Below the pieces are notes generated by a model. It was given only the letters and a program-made list of their open reading frames with translations. It did no database searches and had not been told where the DNA came from. Positions 52,404 through 61,301 of a stretch of DNA of 64,000 nucleotides are shown here, in pieces. This DNA comes from Marivita sp051859345 (GTDB lineage Bacteria > Pseudomonadota > Alphaproteobacteria > Rhodobacterales > Rhodobacteraceae), in the NCBI RefSeq assembly GCF_051859345.1, contig NZ_JBHYFV010000005.1, positions 62,001-126,000 on the forward strand, in the 5' to 3' direction. Each line of letters begins with the position of its first letter. Position 1 is the first letter of the stretch. The position numbers were made by a program, and so were the translations under genes.

Positions 52404-54114
52404 GACGCAACCCCTTTCGATTGCGCCAGACCACGGCAGGCACAAACACCGCAAGGGCGAATGGCAAAAAGGCAACGGCCGTTTGCGTCAGCGCGTAGAT
52501 GGAAATCACCCGGCGATCTCCGCCCGACGCAAGCGCGACCGCTTCCGTGGTCAGGGTTTGCACCCGTCCCGCGCCGGCAAGCAATGTGGGCAGGAACTGC
52601 CCGATGGACACGGCAAACCCCACCGCCGCTGCCGTAAGGATCGGACGCAGCAGCATCGGCAGACGCACCCGCCATAGTACACCATCACAGGACGCGCCCA
52701 ACGCCCGCGCGACATGCCCATAGCGCGCGTCCCATGCCCGGAACGGATCGGCCAGCGACAGAAAGACGTACGGCAGCACAAAGATGATATGCACCACGAT
52801 CACGGCCGCCCGGTTGCCATCGATCCCGGTGAAGATCGCCAGCGTCTGCAACCCGGTCAGAAAGGCGATCTGCGGCACGATCAGCGGCACATAGAGCAGC
52901 CAGAGCGCGCGCGAGCTTGGTTTCAGTCCATGCCGTTCCTCGGCCTCAAGACAGGCCAGTGTCAGCAAAAGCGCAACCAGCGTGGCAATGCTCGCGATGA
53001 TCAGGGTTTCGGTGATGATCGGCCAAATGCTCATGGCGTGGCGCATCCATGTGCCGATGGTAAAGCCATCTGGAAGCAGGTTGGGAAATCTCCAGAGCCC
53101 GGCGATGGACCAGACAAACAGGCCGAAAAGGCCAAAAACCACGGCGCTGGCGCTTAGCGTGGCGGCGGCAAGAGAGACCACCTTCAAGGGGGTTGTCGCG
53201 CCACCACGCTTGCCGGTCGCCACCCACCGACGGCCAAGACGCGCGATCACCAGTTCCCCCAACCGCCACAGGATCAACGCACCCACCACCAGCGCCAGTT
53301 GCCACACCGCCGCTGCCGAGGCGACGAAACGCAGGCTCAGGTCCGGGTCATTCATCCAGCGCAGGATCTGCACCGCCAATGTCGGCGGCGTGGTTGGCCC
53401 AAGGATGATGGCAACGTCGATCACCGTCATCGAAAACGCGAGAACGGCAAAGACCGGAAGCCTGATCTGGGCATAGACGCGGGGAAACACGGTCTTGAAC
53501 CACGCCGTCACCGGCGCATAGCCAAGCGCCAAAGCCGTATCGCGAGCCTGCACTGTCCGGATCTGGCTCAGCGCCGCCAGTGTCATGAGAAGCAGAAAGG
53601 GCACCTCTTTGACCACCAGCCCGGCAATCAGCGACAGGCCATAAGGGTCTTGCAGGATCAGGATATCCGGCGGCCTGTCCCATCCGGTCAACCACGGCGA
53701 GGTGGCCCGCGCGATCCAGCCTGATGGCGCAATCAGAAACGCCAGCCCGAACGCAGCGGCGGCATGAGGCACCGACAGCAATGGCGACAAGGTACGCTCG
53801 ATCAGCCGAAACGCGGCGGATCCGCTCCACGCCGCGCAGATCAGCGCGACCAGCAGCAGGGAAAGACCGGTGGCGGCAAAGCCGGTGGTCACACTCAGAA
53901 CGCTGGCGCGGGAGATGCCGGGCCAGGCGAACATCATGCCAAAGGCGTTCAGATCAAGACCGGACTGACCCAGCGCCGGAAGATAGCCAAAGGCAGGGGC
54001 CAGCGTGCCCAGCACACCCGCCACCACCGGACCAACCATCACACCAAGCGTCAGGAGCGGCGCCCACGGAAGCAGCCGCGCGCGCCTTGATTGTGTATCG
54101 CAATATGCTGCCAC
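52396..54114 (-). CDS. ynjC: ABC transporter fused permease, YnjC-like
   Basis: A 572-residue inner-membrane protein with two tandem permease halves of about six membrane segments each, the fused type seen in YnjC and ThiP-like importers. Each half has an EAA-like loop: ARDTALALGYAPVTAWFKTVFPRV and ARALGASCDGVLWRVRLPML. It starts with GTG at 54114, 9 bp after the binding-protein stop; the ribosome binding site is not obvious, so a slightly later start is possible. It receives substrate from the periplasmic protein encoded upstream. Confidence 0.87.
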   Translation of the reverse strand: MAAYCDTQSRRARLLPWAPLLTLGVMVGPVVAGVLGTLAPAFGYLPALGQSGLDLNAFGMMFAWPGISRASVLSVTTGFAATGLSLLLVALICAAWSGSAAFRLIERTLSPLLSVPHAAAAFGLAFLIAPSGWIARATSPWLTGWDRPPDILILQDPYGLSLIAGLVVKEVPFLLLMTLAALSQIRTVQARDTALALGYAPVTAWFKTVFPRVYAQIRLPVFAVLAFSMTVIDVAIILGPTTPPTLAVQILRWMNDPDLSLRFVASAAAVWQLALVVGALILWRLGELVIARLGRRWVATGKRGGATTPLKVVSLAAATLSASAVVFGLFGLFVWSIAGLWRFPNLLPDGFTIGTWMRHAMSIWPIITETLIIASIATLVALLLTLACLEAEERHGLKPSSRALWLLYVPLIVPQIAFLTGLQTLAIFTGIDGNRAAVIVVHIIFVLPYVFLSLADPFRAWDARYGHVARALGASCDGVLWRVRLPMLLRPILTAAAVGFAVSIGQFLPTLLAGAGRVQTLTTEAVALASGGDRRVISIYALTQTAVAFLPFALAVFVPAVVWRNRKGLRHG

Positions 54115-54123
54115 CCACTGCGC

Positions 54124-55329
54124 CTACTGCGCGACGCCGAACCGCTCTGTCCAGTCTTCTTCCAGGCGCACCATCCAGCTAGGATGCGGTTCGGGCAATG
54201 TTGTGCCCAGTTCTTCGGGTGGCAATGTTGCGATGCCCAAATCCAAGGCATCGAACCGTGCCTTGTCTTCAGCAGACAGCTTGCCAAGGTCAAGCACGGT
54301 GCCGATCCCCCAAACGTTCGGATCCTGCATCTTTGCCTGTGCTTCGGGTGACATCATGAAATTGGCAACCACCATCGCGCCCGCTTTGGCATTTGCGTTG
54401 TAGGGAATCGCAACAAAGCTCGCGTTGCCGATGCTGCCAGCGTCCATCACATAAGACCGCACAGTGTTCTGCAATTGGGAATTCGCAATCGCGTTGCTGG
54501 CCTCATTGGGGTTAAAGCTGATCGCCAGATCAATCTCGCCGTCCGCCATCAACTGAATCTGGCGCGACTCGTTCTGCGGATAGGCGCGACCCGACCGCCA
54601 GAGGTTCGGCGTCAGCCCCTCCAGAAAGGTCCAGAAGTCAGCAGTGGCGGCATCGTAATCGGCCTCTTCAACCGGGGACTGCAACACAGACGCATCAGGC
54701 ACAAATTCGATCAGGGCCTGTTTGAGAAAGGTCGATCCCAAAAAGTTTGGCGGCTGCGGATAGGTAAACCGTCCGGGATTGGCCGCGGCATAGGCGGCCA
54801 GTGCCTCCATCGACGTTGGCGGCGCATCGACCCGCGCGGTGTCATGGTAGAACACCACCTGAGCCATGCCCCAGGGCGCTTCCAAGCCATCCGTTGGCAC
54901 CGTGAAATCCGAGATCACTGCAGGTTTGCCCGCCACATCCACATTGGCCCAGCTTGGCATCGCCTCGACCCAGGGCCCGAAGAGCAGGTCTTGCCGCTTC
55001 ATGGCGGCAAAGTTTTCGCCGTTGATCCAGATCATGTCCACCGCGCCGCCGTCGTCTTTGCCAGCGGATTTTTCGGCCAACACGCGGCTCACGGCTTCGG
55101 CAGTGTCCGAAAGCTTCACATGTTCCAGAGTGACGCCATACTCCTGCGACACCCGCGACCCGATCCAGGCGATAAAGCTGTTGATCGTGTCCGATCCACC
55201 CCACGCATTCCAATACACTGTCTGCCCGCGCGCCTCTTCGGTCACAGCGTCCCAGTTCGAAGGGTCAGGTTCGGCTTGGGCAGCAAACGCTGTGAACGTG
55301 GCAAGTGTCGCGGCAAGTAGTCGGCGCAT
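54124..55329 (-). CDS. ynjB: ABC transporter substrate-binding protein, YnjB-like
   Basis: A 401-residue periplasmic protein with a signal peptide (MRRLLAATLATFTAFAAQA). VYWNAWGGSDTINSFIAWI is the typical YnjB start of the mature protein, and FAAMKRQDLLFGPW and PEAQAKMQDPNVWG follow the same family. The start at 55329 fits the signal peptide; an ATG at 55359 would put ten extra residues before it. First gene of the leftward ynjBCD-like operon, divergent from the ynjF-like gene. The ligand is unknown. Confidence 0.85.
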   Translation of the reverse strand: MRRLLAATLATFTAFAAQAEPDPSNWDAVTEEARGQTVYWNAWGGSDTINSFIAWIGSRVSQEYGVTLEHVKLSDTAEAVSRVLAEKSAGKDDGGAVDMIWINGENFAAMKRQDLLFGPWVEAMPSWANVDVAGKPAVISDFTVPTDGLEAPWGMAQVVFYHDTARVDAPPTSMEALAAYAAANPGRFTYPQPPNFLGSTFLKQALIEFVPDASVLQSPVEEADYDAATADFWTFLEGLTPNLWRSGRAYPQNESRQIQLMADGEIDLAISFNPNEASNAIANSQLQNTVRSYVMDAGSIGNASFVAIPYNANAKAGAMVVANFMMSPEAQAKMQDPNVWGIGTVLDLGKLSAEDKARFDALDLGIATLPPEELGTTLPEPHPSWMVRLEEDWTERFGVAQ

Positions 55330-55494
55330 GAGAGGGGGTTCCTTTGTATGGTGAGGCATTCAGCCTGATCGCCAGTTTAAGAACAGCGTTACCCGCTACC
55401 GGTCAAATGACAAACAGGTGTGCAAGATTTCAGTGTACGCAGGCCAGCAGGCCCGTTAAGCCGGATCACGTCCCTGATCCTTGTTGGTGAAAAG

Positions 55495-56100
55495 ATGATC
55501 GACGCCGTCCTCCTGCCGCTTGTCAAACGCGTGATCGCCCGCCCGGCGCGCGCGCTGGTCGCGCGTGGCGTCTCGGCGGATCAGATCACCCTGGTCGGGT
55601 TCTGGATTGGTCTTCTCGGCGTATTGGCGGTCTGGGTCGGTCTGTTCTGGACCGCGCTCATCTGCCTTGCGCTGAACCGTCTGGCCGACGGGCTGGACGG
55701 CGCAGTGGCACGTCTGACGACCCCTACGGATCGCGGCGCGTTCCTCGATATCGCGCTCGATTTCATGTTCTACGGTCTCTTCCCGCTTGGCTTTGCACTG
55801 CATGACCCTGCGACCAACGCCCTTCCTGCCGCTGTCCTTGTTTGCAGCTTCATCGGCACCGGCTCAAGTTTTCTCGCCTTCTCCATCATCGCGGAAAAAC
55901 GCGGATTCAGGTCTGCGGACTATCCGACCAAGGGCATCTACTACCTCGGCGGTTTGACGGAAGGCACTGAAACCATCGCGCTTTTCGTGGCGATATGCTT
56001 GTTTCCGGGTGCCTTCCCTTGGCTTGCCTATGGCTTCGCCGCACTCTGCGCCGTGACGACACTGACGCGATGGCTGGCGGGGTGGCGGTTATTCCGCTAG
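55495..56100 (+). CDS. ynjF: CDP-alcohol phosphatidyltransferase family protein, YnjF-like
   Basis: A 201-residue polytopic membrane enzyme. The catalytic CDP-alcohol phosphotransferase motif D-G-x2-A-R-x8-G-x3-D-x3-D is present as DGLDGAVARL followed by GAFLDIALD. FIGTGSSFLAF and YYLGGLTEGTETIALF match E. coli YnjF closely. Such enzymes move a phosphoalcohol from a CDP-linked donor; the acceptor of YnjF is unknown. The ATG at 55495 has a GGTGA upstream and gives the YnjF-like N-terminus; a GTG at 55420 would add 25 residues. It is divergent from ynjBCD, whereas the E. coli genes are in one direction. Confidence 0.82.
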   Translation: MIDAVLLPLVKRVIARPARALVARGVSADQITLVGFWIGLLGVLAVWVGLFWTALICLALNRLADGLDGAVARLTTPTDRGAFLDIALDFMFYGLFPLGFALHDPATNALPAAVLVCSFIGTGSSFLAFSIIAEKRGFRSADYPTKGIYYLGGLTEGTETIALFVAICLFPGAFPWLAYGFAALCAVTTLTRWLAGWRLFR

Positions 56101-56106
56101 TGCCCT

Positions 56107-56160
56107 GAACTTCTTTGGGCTCCAAATATCTCGGGGGTTTGGGGGCAGAGCCCCCAATTG
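56107..56160. repeat. GC-rich intergenic element with perfect hairpin
   Basis: After ynjF, the stretch reading CTCCAAATATCTCGGGGG leads into TTGGGGGCAGAGCCCCCAA (56139-56157), a perfect 8-bp stem with a 3-nt loop. From memory, very similar text occurs between genes in many Rhodobacteraceae genomes, so this is probably a dispersed element that also terminates ynjF transcription. I noticed no second copy in this window. Confidence 0.55.
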
Positions 56161-56267
56161 GTCGGACCGCGCAAGCGGTTCGAAAAACGGCACAAGCGCC
56201 CCCTCCACATCCCGCATCGCCTCTGCTACACCGCGCTCGACACCGGGCGGCTCGGAGGGCAGCGCAT

Positions 56268-57785
56268 ATGACAACCCCGAAACCTGTCGTTCTGACCATC
56301 CTTGACGGCTGGGGCCTGCGCGACGATCCCACGGCGAACGCACCAAGGCTTGCCAACACGCCGACGATGGATCACCTGACGGCGACCTGTCCCCATGCGA
56401 CGCTGGTCACACATGGTCCGGATGTCGGCTTGCCAAGCGGCCAGATGGGCAATTCCGAAGTCGGACACACCAATATCGGGGCCGGTCGCGTGGTCGCGAT
56501 GGACCTGGGCCAGATCGACCTTGCCATCGAAGACGGCAGCTTTTTCCAGAATGCCGCGATCCTCGCTTTTGCGAAAGCCGTCAGAGACGCGAACGGCCGC
56601 GCACATGTGATGGGTGTGGTCTCGGATGGGGGGGTGCACGGGCATATCAGCCATATCAAGGCAGCGGTGAAACTGCTCACAGATCTCGGGCTCGAGGTTG
56701 TGCTTCATGCGATCACCGATGGCCGCGATGTCGCGCCGACCTCGGCCAAAAGCTTTGTCGAAGACCTGGGCAACAGCCTGCCGACCGGGGCCAGCATCGG
56801 CACGGTGATTGGCCGCTATTTTGCGATGGATCGTGACACCCGTTGGGACCGCGTGGAACGGGCATATAACGCCATGGTCAAGGGCCAGGGCGCGCCTGCC
56901 CAGACCGCTTTGGGGGCCGTTGAAGACGCTTATGCCCAAGGCCAGAATGACGAATTCATCGAACCCCGTGTGATCGCAGATTACGCAGGCTTTACAGAAG
57001 GTGACGGATTTTTCTGCCTCAACTTCCGCGCCGACCGCGCGCGAGAGATCCTTGGTGCGATCGGCGATCCCGGTTTCGACGGGTTCGAACGTGACAGGCC
57101 GCCGCTTTCGGGATTGCTCGGCATGGTGGATTATTCCAAGGCGCACACCGCCTACATGACCACGGCCTATCCGAAGCAAGAGATCAAGAATACACTGGGC
57201 GAATGGGTCGCCAAACACGGAAAAACGCAGTTTCGTCTCGCTGAAACAGAAAAATACCCGCATGTGACGTTCTTTCTGAATGGTGGTCAGGAAACCCCCG
57301 AAGAGGGCGAAGACCGCTTCATGCCCAAAAGCCCGAATGTCGCGACCTATGATCTGCAACCGGAAATGTCGGCGGATGAGGTGACTGCGAAATTCGTCGA
57401 AGCGGTACAAGCAGGGTATGACCTGATCGTGACCAATTACGCCAACCCCGACATGGTCGGCCACACAGGCGATCTGAACGCGGCGATTGCGGCCTGCGAG
57501 GCGGTGGATGCCGGATTGGGCAAGGTGCTCGATGCGGTCAAGACAGTGGGCGGCGTCATGATCGTGACTGCGGACCATGGCAATTGCGAAACCATGGTGG
57601 ACCCTGAAACGGGTGGGCCACACACGGCGCACACCACCAATCTTGTGCCTGTGGTGCTTTTCGGCGGTCCCGAAGGCACCACGCTGGCGGATGGGCGACT
57701 GGCGGATTTGGCCCCGACCCTGCTGGCGCTGATGGACCTTCCGCAGCCTGACGAGATGACGGGGCAAAGCCTGATCCAAACATGA
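56268..57785 (+). CDS. gpmI: 2,3-bisphosphoglycerate-independent phosphoglycerate mutase
   Basis: A 505-residue cytoplasmic glycolytic enzyme that interconverts 3- and 2-phosphoglycerate with two manganese ions. VVLTILDGWGLRDD contains the first metal Asp; GLPSGQMGNSEVGHTNIGAGR holds the phosphorylated serine; ANPDMVGHTGD, TADHGNCE and GGPHTAHTTN supply other metal ligands. The start at 56268 has GGAGGG upstream and gives the standard N-terminus; the frame is open further upstream but not coding-like. Length is normal. It is first in a block with envC and ctpA. Confidence 0.95.
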   Translation: MTTPKPVVLTILDGWGLRDDPTANAPRLANTPTMDHLTATCPHATLVTHGPDVGLPSGQMGNSEVGHTNIGAGRVVAMDLGQIDLAIEDGSFFQNAAILAFAKAVRDANGRAHVMGVVSDGGVHGHISHIKAAVKLLTDLGLEVVLHAITDGRDVAPTSAKSFVEDLGNSLPTGASIGTVIGRYFAMDRDTRWDRVERAYNAMVKGQGAPAQTALGAVEDAYAQGQNDEFIEPRVIADYAGFTEGDGFFCLNFRADRAREILGAIGDPGFDGFERDRPPLSGLLGMVDYSKAHTAYMTTAYPKQEIKNTLGEWVAKHGKTQFRLAETEKYPHVTFFLNGGQETPEEGEDRFMPKSPNVATYDLQPEMSADEVTAKFVEAVQAGYDLIVTNYANPDMVGHTGDLNAAIAACEAVDAGLGKVLDAVKTVGGVMIVTADHGNCETMVDPETGGPHTAHTTNLVPVVLFGGPEGTTLADGRLADLAPTLLALMDLPQPDEMTGQSLIQT

Positions 57786-58912
57786 GATATCTGGTCCTGA
57801 TCCTTTGCCTGCTCGGCTTGCCGCTGTCGGCCCAGACACGGGCAGAGGCGGCGCGCATTGCGATGGCGCAGCTTGAAGAGGCGACGCTCAAGCTTGATGC
57901 GGCGAACTCGGCCCGTGACCGTGTCCGCGCCCTGACCGAGACGGTTCAGGCGTTTGAAGCGGGGTTGGCGGCGATGCGCGACGGCTTGCGGGCGGCGTCG
58001 ATCCGGGAAACCGAACTGCGCCACGATCTGGATGCGCGCGATGCGGAAGTGACCCGCCTTCTGGCAGGGCTGTCGGCTTTGGGCAGCTCTGCCGGACCGC
58101 AAAGCTTTGTACATCCCGATGGTCCCATCGGTGCAGCGCGCGCCGGGCTATTGATGGCGGCAGTCACACCCGCCCTGTCGGACGCGGCGTCGGGTTTGCG
58201 GGCTGATGTCGAAGAGGCAACAGCCCTGCGCCAATTGCAGCAGGATGCGGCCAACACGTTGCAAACCGGGCTGACCGACATCCAGACGGCCCGCACTGCG
58301 CTGAGCCAGGCGATTGCCGATCGCACCGACCTGCCACGCAAGTTCACGGAAGATGCGGTGCAGACCGCCGTCCTGATCGCTGCGACAGAAACCCTGGACG
58401 GTTTCGCCGCCGGGCTGAGCCAGATTTCGGAAGATGAGACCGATGTAGAACTGCCCGCCGCGCGTGACCGCAAGGGTTCCCTGCCGTTGCCGGTTGCCGG
58501 AGAGGTGTTGCGACGCGCGGGAGAAACGGACGCGGCCGGGATCACCCGACCGGGAATCCTGATCGCGACTCGCCCTCGCGCTCTTGTGACAACACCCACG
58601 GCTGCGACGATTCGCTACCGCGGGCCGCTTCTGGACTACGGGTTGGTCAGCATCCTTGAACCAGAACCCGATATCCTGTTTGTTTTGGCGGGGCTCGACA
58701 CCGTATTTGGCGAAACCGGGCAGGTCCTCCCAGAGGGAAGTCCGGTCGGGTTGATGGGAGGTCTGGCAGGGGAATCCGGCGATATTCAATCACCATCCGG
58801 TGAAAGGGCTGGCGAAGCGCTGTCTGAAACGCTCTATATAGAAGTCAGGCTAGGCGATACGCCAGAGGACCCCCTTGGGTGGTTCACACAGGATAAGGGA
58901 ATGACTGAATGA
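57782..58912 (+). CDS. EnvC-like murein hydrolase activator with degenerate LytM domain
   Basis: A 376-residue periplasmic protein: signal peptide (MRYLVLILCLLGLPLSAQ), a long coiled coil (about 20-210) and a C-terminal LytM/M23 fold (about 255-370, GLVSILEPEPDILFVLAGLD and LYIEVRLGDTPEDPLGWF). The zinc-binding His and Asp of active M23 peptidases are missing, as in E. coli EnvC, which activates amidases at the division site rather than cutting murein itself. It overlaps gpmI by 4 bp and ctpA by 4 bp. The gpmI-envC-ctpA order is common in alphaproteobacteria. Confidence 0.85.
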   Translation: MRYLVLILCLLGLPLSAQTRAEAARIAMAQLEEATLKLDAANSARDRVRALTETVQAFEAGLAAMRDGLRAASIRETELRHDLDARDAEVTRLLAGLSALGSSAGPQSFVHPDGPIGAARAGLLMAAVTPALSDAASGLRADVEEATALRQLQQDAANTLQTGLTDIQTARTALSQAIADRTDLPRKFTEDAVQTAVLIAATETLDGFAAGLSQISEDETDVELPAARDRKGSLPLPVAGEVLRRAGETDAAGITRPGILIATRPRALVTTPTAATIRYRGPLLDYGLVSILEPEPDILFVLAGLDTVFGETGQVLPEGSPVGLMGGLAGESGDIQSPSGERAGEALSETLYIEVRLGDTPEDPLGWFTQDKGMTE

Positions 58913-60252
58913 AAAAAGTAGTCATGGCGGCCATGGGCGGCACATTGGCAGGCATCGTGGCCACGACCCAGTTCGTCGGGCCGCTGGTCGCACAGGAAAG
59001 CGCCCGCACCACAAGCGTGTACGAGCAGCTTGATCTGTTCGGTGACATTTTCGAGCGTATCCGCTCGCAATATGTCGAAGAGGTGGATGAGGGCGATCTG
59101 ATCGAAGCCGCCATCGATGGCATGCTGACCTCGCTTGATCCGCATTCCAGCTACCTGTCCCCCGATGATGCCGCCGACATGCGTGTGCAGACGCGCGGTG
59201 AATTCGGCGGTCTGGGCATCGAAGTCACGCAGGAGGACGGCTTTGTGAAAGTTGTCTCTCCGATTGATGGTACCCCGGCGGATGACGCGGGTATCGAAGC
59301 GGGTGACTTCATCACGCATGTGGACGGCGACTCGGTTCTTGGTCTGACGCTTGACTCGGCGGTCGACATGATGCGCGGTCCGGTCGGGTCTGAAATCATC
59401 ATCACCGTTGTGCGCGAAGGCGAAGCGGAACCGTTCGACGTGTCGATCATCCGCGATACGATCAAACTCACCGCTGTCCGCACCCGCCTGCAGGGCGAAG
59501 CCGTGGTGCTGCGTGTGACCACATTCAACGATCAGACCTATTCCAACCTCGAGGAAGGTCTGGCCGAACAGATCGAAGCGGCTGGTGGCATGGACAGCGT
59601 CGAAGGTATCGTGCTTGACCTGCGCAACAACCCCGGTGGTCTTCTCAATCAGGCGATCCGCGTAAGCGACGCGTTCCTTGAAAAAGGCGAGATCGTCAGC
59701 ACGCGGGGCCGCAATCCGGAAGACGGCGACCGCTACAACGCGACGCCCGGCGATCTGGCCAACGGGAAGCCGATTGTGGTTCTGATCAACGGCGGCTCTG
59801 CCTCGGCATCTGAAATTGTCGCCGGTGCCCTTCAGGATCATCGCCGCGCCATCGTCGTCGGCACCAAATCCTTCGGCAAAGGGTCTGTTCAGACTGTTAT
59901 GCCATTGCGCGGCGACGGGGCCATGCGTTTGACGACCGCGCGGTATTACACACCGTCGGGCCGGTCGATTCAGGCACTGGGAGTGTCGCCGGACATCGTC
60001 GTGGCCCAGCCGCGTCGCCCGGCCGAAACCGAAGAGGATGAAGAAGAAGAATCGAACCTCTTCAACCGCTCCGAAGCCGATCTGCGCGGCAGTCTCGACA
60101 ATGACAGCCTGAGCGAAGACGAGGTTCAGCAGATCGAAGCCGACCGCGCCAAGGCCGAAGCCGCTGCCGCGCTGCGGGAAGAGGATTATCAACTGGCCTA
60201 TGCCATCGACATCCTCAAGGGTCTGACTGCGCTTACGCCGTCACAAGACTAA
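58909..60252 (+). CDS. ctpA: C-terminal processing peptidase CtpA (S41)
   Basis: A 447-residue exported serine protease with an N-terminal signal sequence (KVVMAAMGGTLAGIVATTQFVGPLVA). A PDZ domain (about 80-165, GGLGIEVTQEDGFVKVVSPI) is followed by the protease core with LRNNPGGLL, the catalytic serine in GGSASASEI and the lysine in GTKSFGKGSVQ. The C-terminal tail (about 370-447) is very acidic and extends beyond the catalytic core. It trims the C-termini of periplasmic proteins. The ATG overlaps the envC stop. Confidence 0.94.
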   Translation: MKKVVMAAMGGTLAGIVATTQFVGPLVAQESARTTSVYEQLDLFGDIFERIRSQYVEEVDEGDLIEAAIDGMLTSLDPHSSYLSPDDAADMRVQTRGEFGGLGIEVTQEDGFVKVVSPIDGTPADDAGIEAGDFITHVDGDSVLGLTLDSAVDMMRGPVGSEIIITVVREGEAEPFDVSIIRDTIKLTAVRTRLQGEAVVLRVTTFNDQTYSNLEEGLAEQIEAAGGMDSVEGIVLDLRNNPGGLLNQAIRVSDAFLEKGEIVSTRGRNPEDGDRYNATPGDLANGKPIVVLINGGSASASEIVAGALQDHRRAIVVGTKSFGKGSVQTVMPLRGDGAMRLTTARYYTPSGRSIQALGVSPDIVVAQPRRPAETEEDEEEESNLFNRSEADLRGSLDNDSLSEDEVQQIEADRAKAEAAAALREEDYQLAYAIDILKGLTALTPSQD

Positions 60253-60260
60253 GACCATGA

Positions 60261-60286
60261 CGCGGCACGGCTATCGTCGTGCCGCG
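60261..60286 (+). terminator. Hairpin between ctpA and rppH
   Basis: CGCGGCACG (60261-60269) pairs perfectly with CGTGCCGCG (60278-60286) around an 8-nt loop, 8 bases after the ctpA stop. The stem is strong but the following bases (CGTTCCC) are not a T-run, so it may be an attenuator or RNA stabiliser. Confidence 0.45.
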
Positions 60287-60306
60287 CGTTCCCAAAGGCC
60301 TTTGAC

Positions 60307-60789
60307 ATGACTCCGGAAGAAATTGCACGTCTGCCATATCGCCCCTGCGTCGGGGTGATGCTGGTCAATCGGCAGGGCAACGTCTTTGTCGGCCAGCGGC
60401 TCGACAATCCGGGCCCGGCCTGGCAGATGCCGCAAGGTGGTGTCGACAAGGGCGAAGCGCCGCGCGACGCAGCCTTTCGCGAGCTTTGGGAAGAGACCGG
60501 CGTTACGTCGAACTTGGTCAAGGTCGAAGCCGAATCCAAGGATTGGATTCCCTATGACCTGCCGCATGATCTTGTCGGCAAGCTCTGGAAAGGGCGCTAT
60601 CGCGGACAAGAGCAGAAGTGGTTCCTGATGCGGTTCAAAGGAACCGATGACCAGGTCGACATCGCGACCGAGCATCAGGAATTCAGCCGCTGGAAATGGA
60701 TGGAGCCGGATCAGCTCATCAACAATATCGTGCCCTTCAAGCGCCATGTCTACGAACGGGTTCTTGCCGCGTTCAAAGGCCACCTGTGA
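60307..60789 (+). CDS. rppH: RNA pyrophosphohydrolase
   Basis: A 160-residue cytoplasmic Nudix enzyme that removes pyrophosphate from the 5' end of mRNA and triggers decay. RPCVGVMLVNRQGNVFVGQRLD is the RppH N-terminus and the Nudix box is complete (G-x5-E-x7-REL-x-EE-x-G, from GGVDKGEAPRDA). FKGTDDQVDIATEHQEFSRWKWM matches the C-terminal half. Length is normal. Its stop overlaps the next ATG by one base. Confidence 0.94.
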   Translation: MTPEEIARLPYRPCVGVMLVNRQGNVFVGQRLDNPGPAWQMPQGGVDKGEAPRDAAFRELWEETGVTSNLVKVEAESKDWIPYDLPHDLVGKLWKGRYRGQEQKWFLMRFKGTDDQVDIATEHQEFSRWKWMEPDQLINNIVPFKRHVYERVLAAFKGHL

Positions 60790-61268
60790 TGCGCTTTTAC
60801 GCGATCATGTTGACTTGGCTGTTGCTGGCGCAACCTGTTTGGGCTCTGAGCTGCCTCACCCCTGACATTGCCCGCGACTATGCGCAGGTGGCCCAATCTG
60901 CAGAAACCTATATCGTGGTGCGCGGCGATCTGGTCTTTGATGAATCCAAGCTTCCGAACCGTGTTGATGAACGCGCATCGCGCCAACGTGACAGTATGGA
61001 CATCCCGGCATGGCTTGTCGGCAATTCCCTGACCAAAGACGGCTTCACCCGCGCCTTTGAGCGCGATGTGATCCTGCGAGTGTCCTGCCTTGGCCCTTGG
61101 TGCGGCGGCGCGGTGAAGGGACCGCATCTGGCCTTTCTACGGCAGGAAAACCTGGATTGGGTCATGCAGGCGAGCCCTTGTCCCGGCCTGACCTATGCCA
61201 ACCCGACACCCGTACAGGAACGCACCGTGATGGCCTGTTTCCAAGGCGACACTTGCGCAGAGCCATAA
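60789..61268 (+). CDS. Small secreted protein, function unknown
   Basis: A 159-residue protein with a signal peptide (MRFYAIMLTWLLLAQPVWA). Six cysteines occur in the mature part (SCLTP, VSCLGPWCGG, SPCPG, MACFQGDTC), suggesting disulfides in the periplasm. No catalytic motif recognised. The ATG shares one base with the rppH stop (TGATG), so the gene is co-expressed with rppH; similar small secreted proteins often follow rppH-type genes in this group by my recollection. Confidence 0.65.
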   Translation: MRFYAIMLTWLLLAQPVWALSCLTPDIARDYAQVAQSAETYIVVRGDLVFDESKLPNRVDERASRQRDSMDIPAWLVGNSLTKDGFTRAFERDVILRVSCLGPWCGGAVKGPHLAFLRQENLDWVMQASPCPGLTYANPTPVQERTVMACFQGDTCAEP

Positions 61269-61301
61269 CGCCAAGGCTGGGCAGTTCCCGGTTCAATCGC
61301 G

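Noticed and set aside
56226..57839. Open frame of 537 codons antisense to gpmI
   Set aside because: Composition is rich in His, Arg and Cys with no motif, while the forward strand encodes a complete phosphoglycerate mutase.
57782..58912. Active M23 metallopeptidase
   Set aside because: The zinc-binding His/Asp residues are missing from the LytM fold, so an activator role is the better call.
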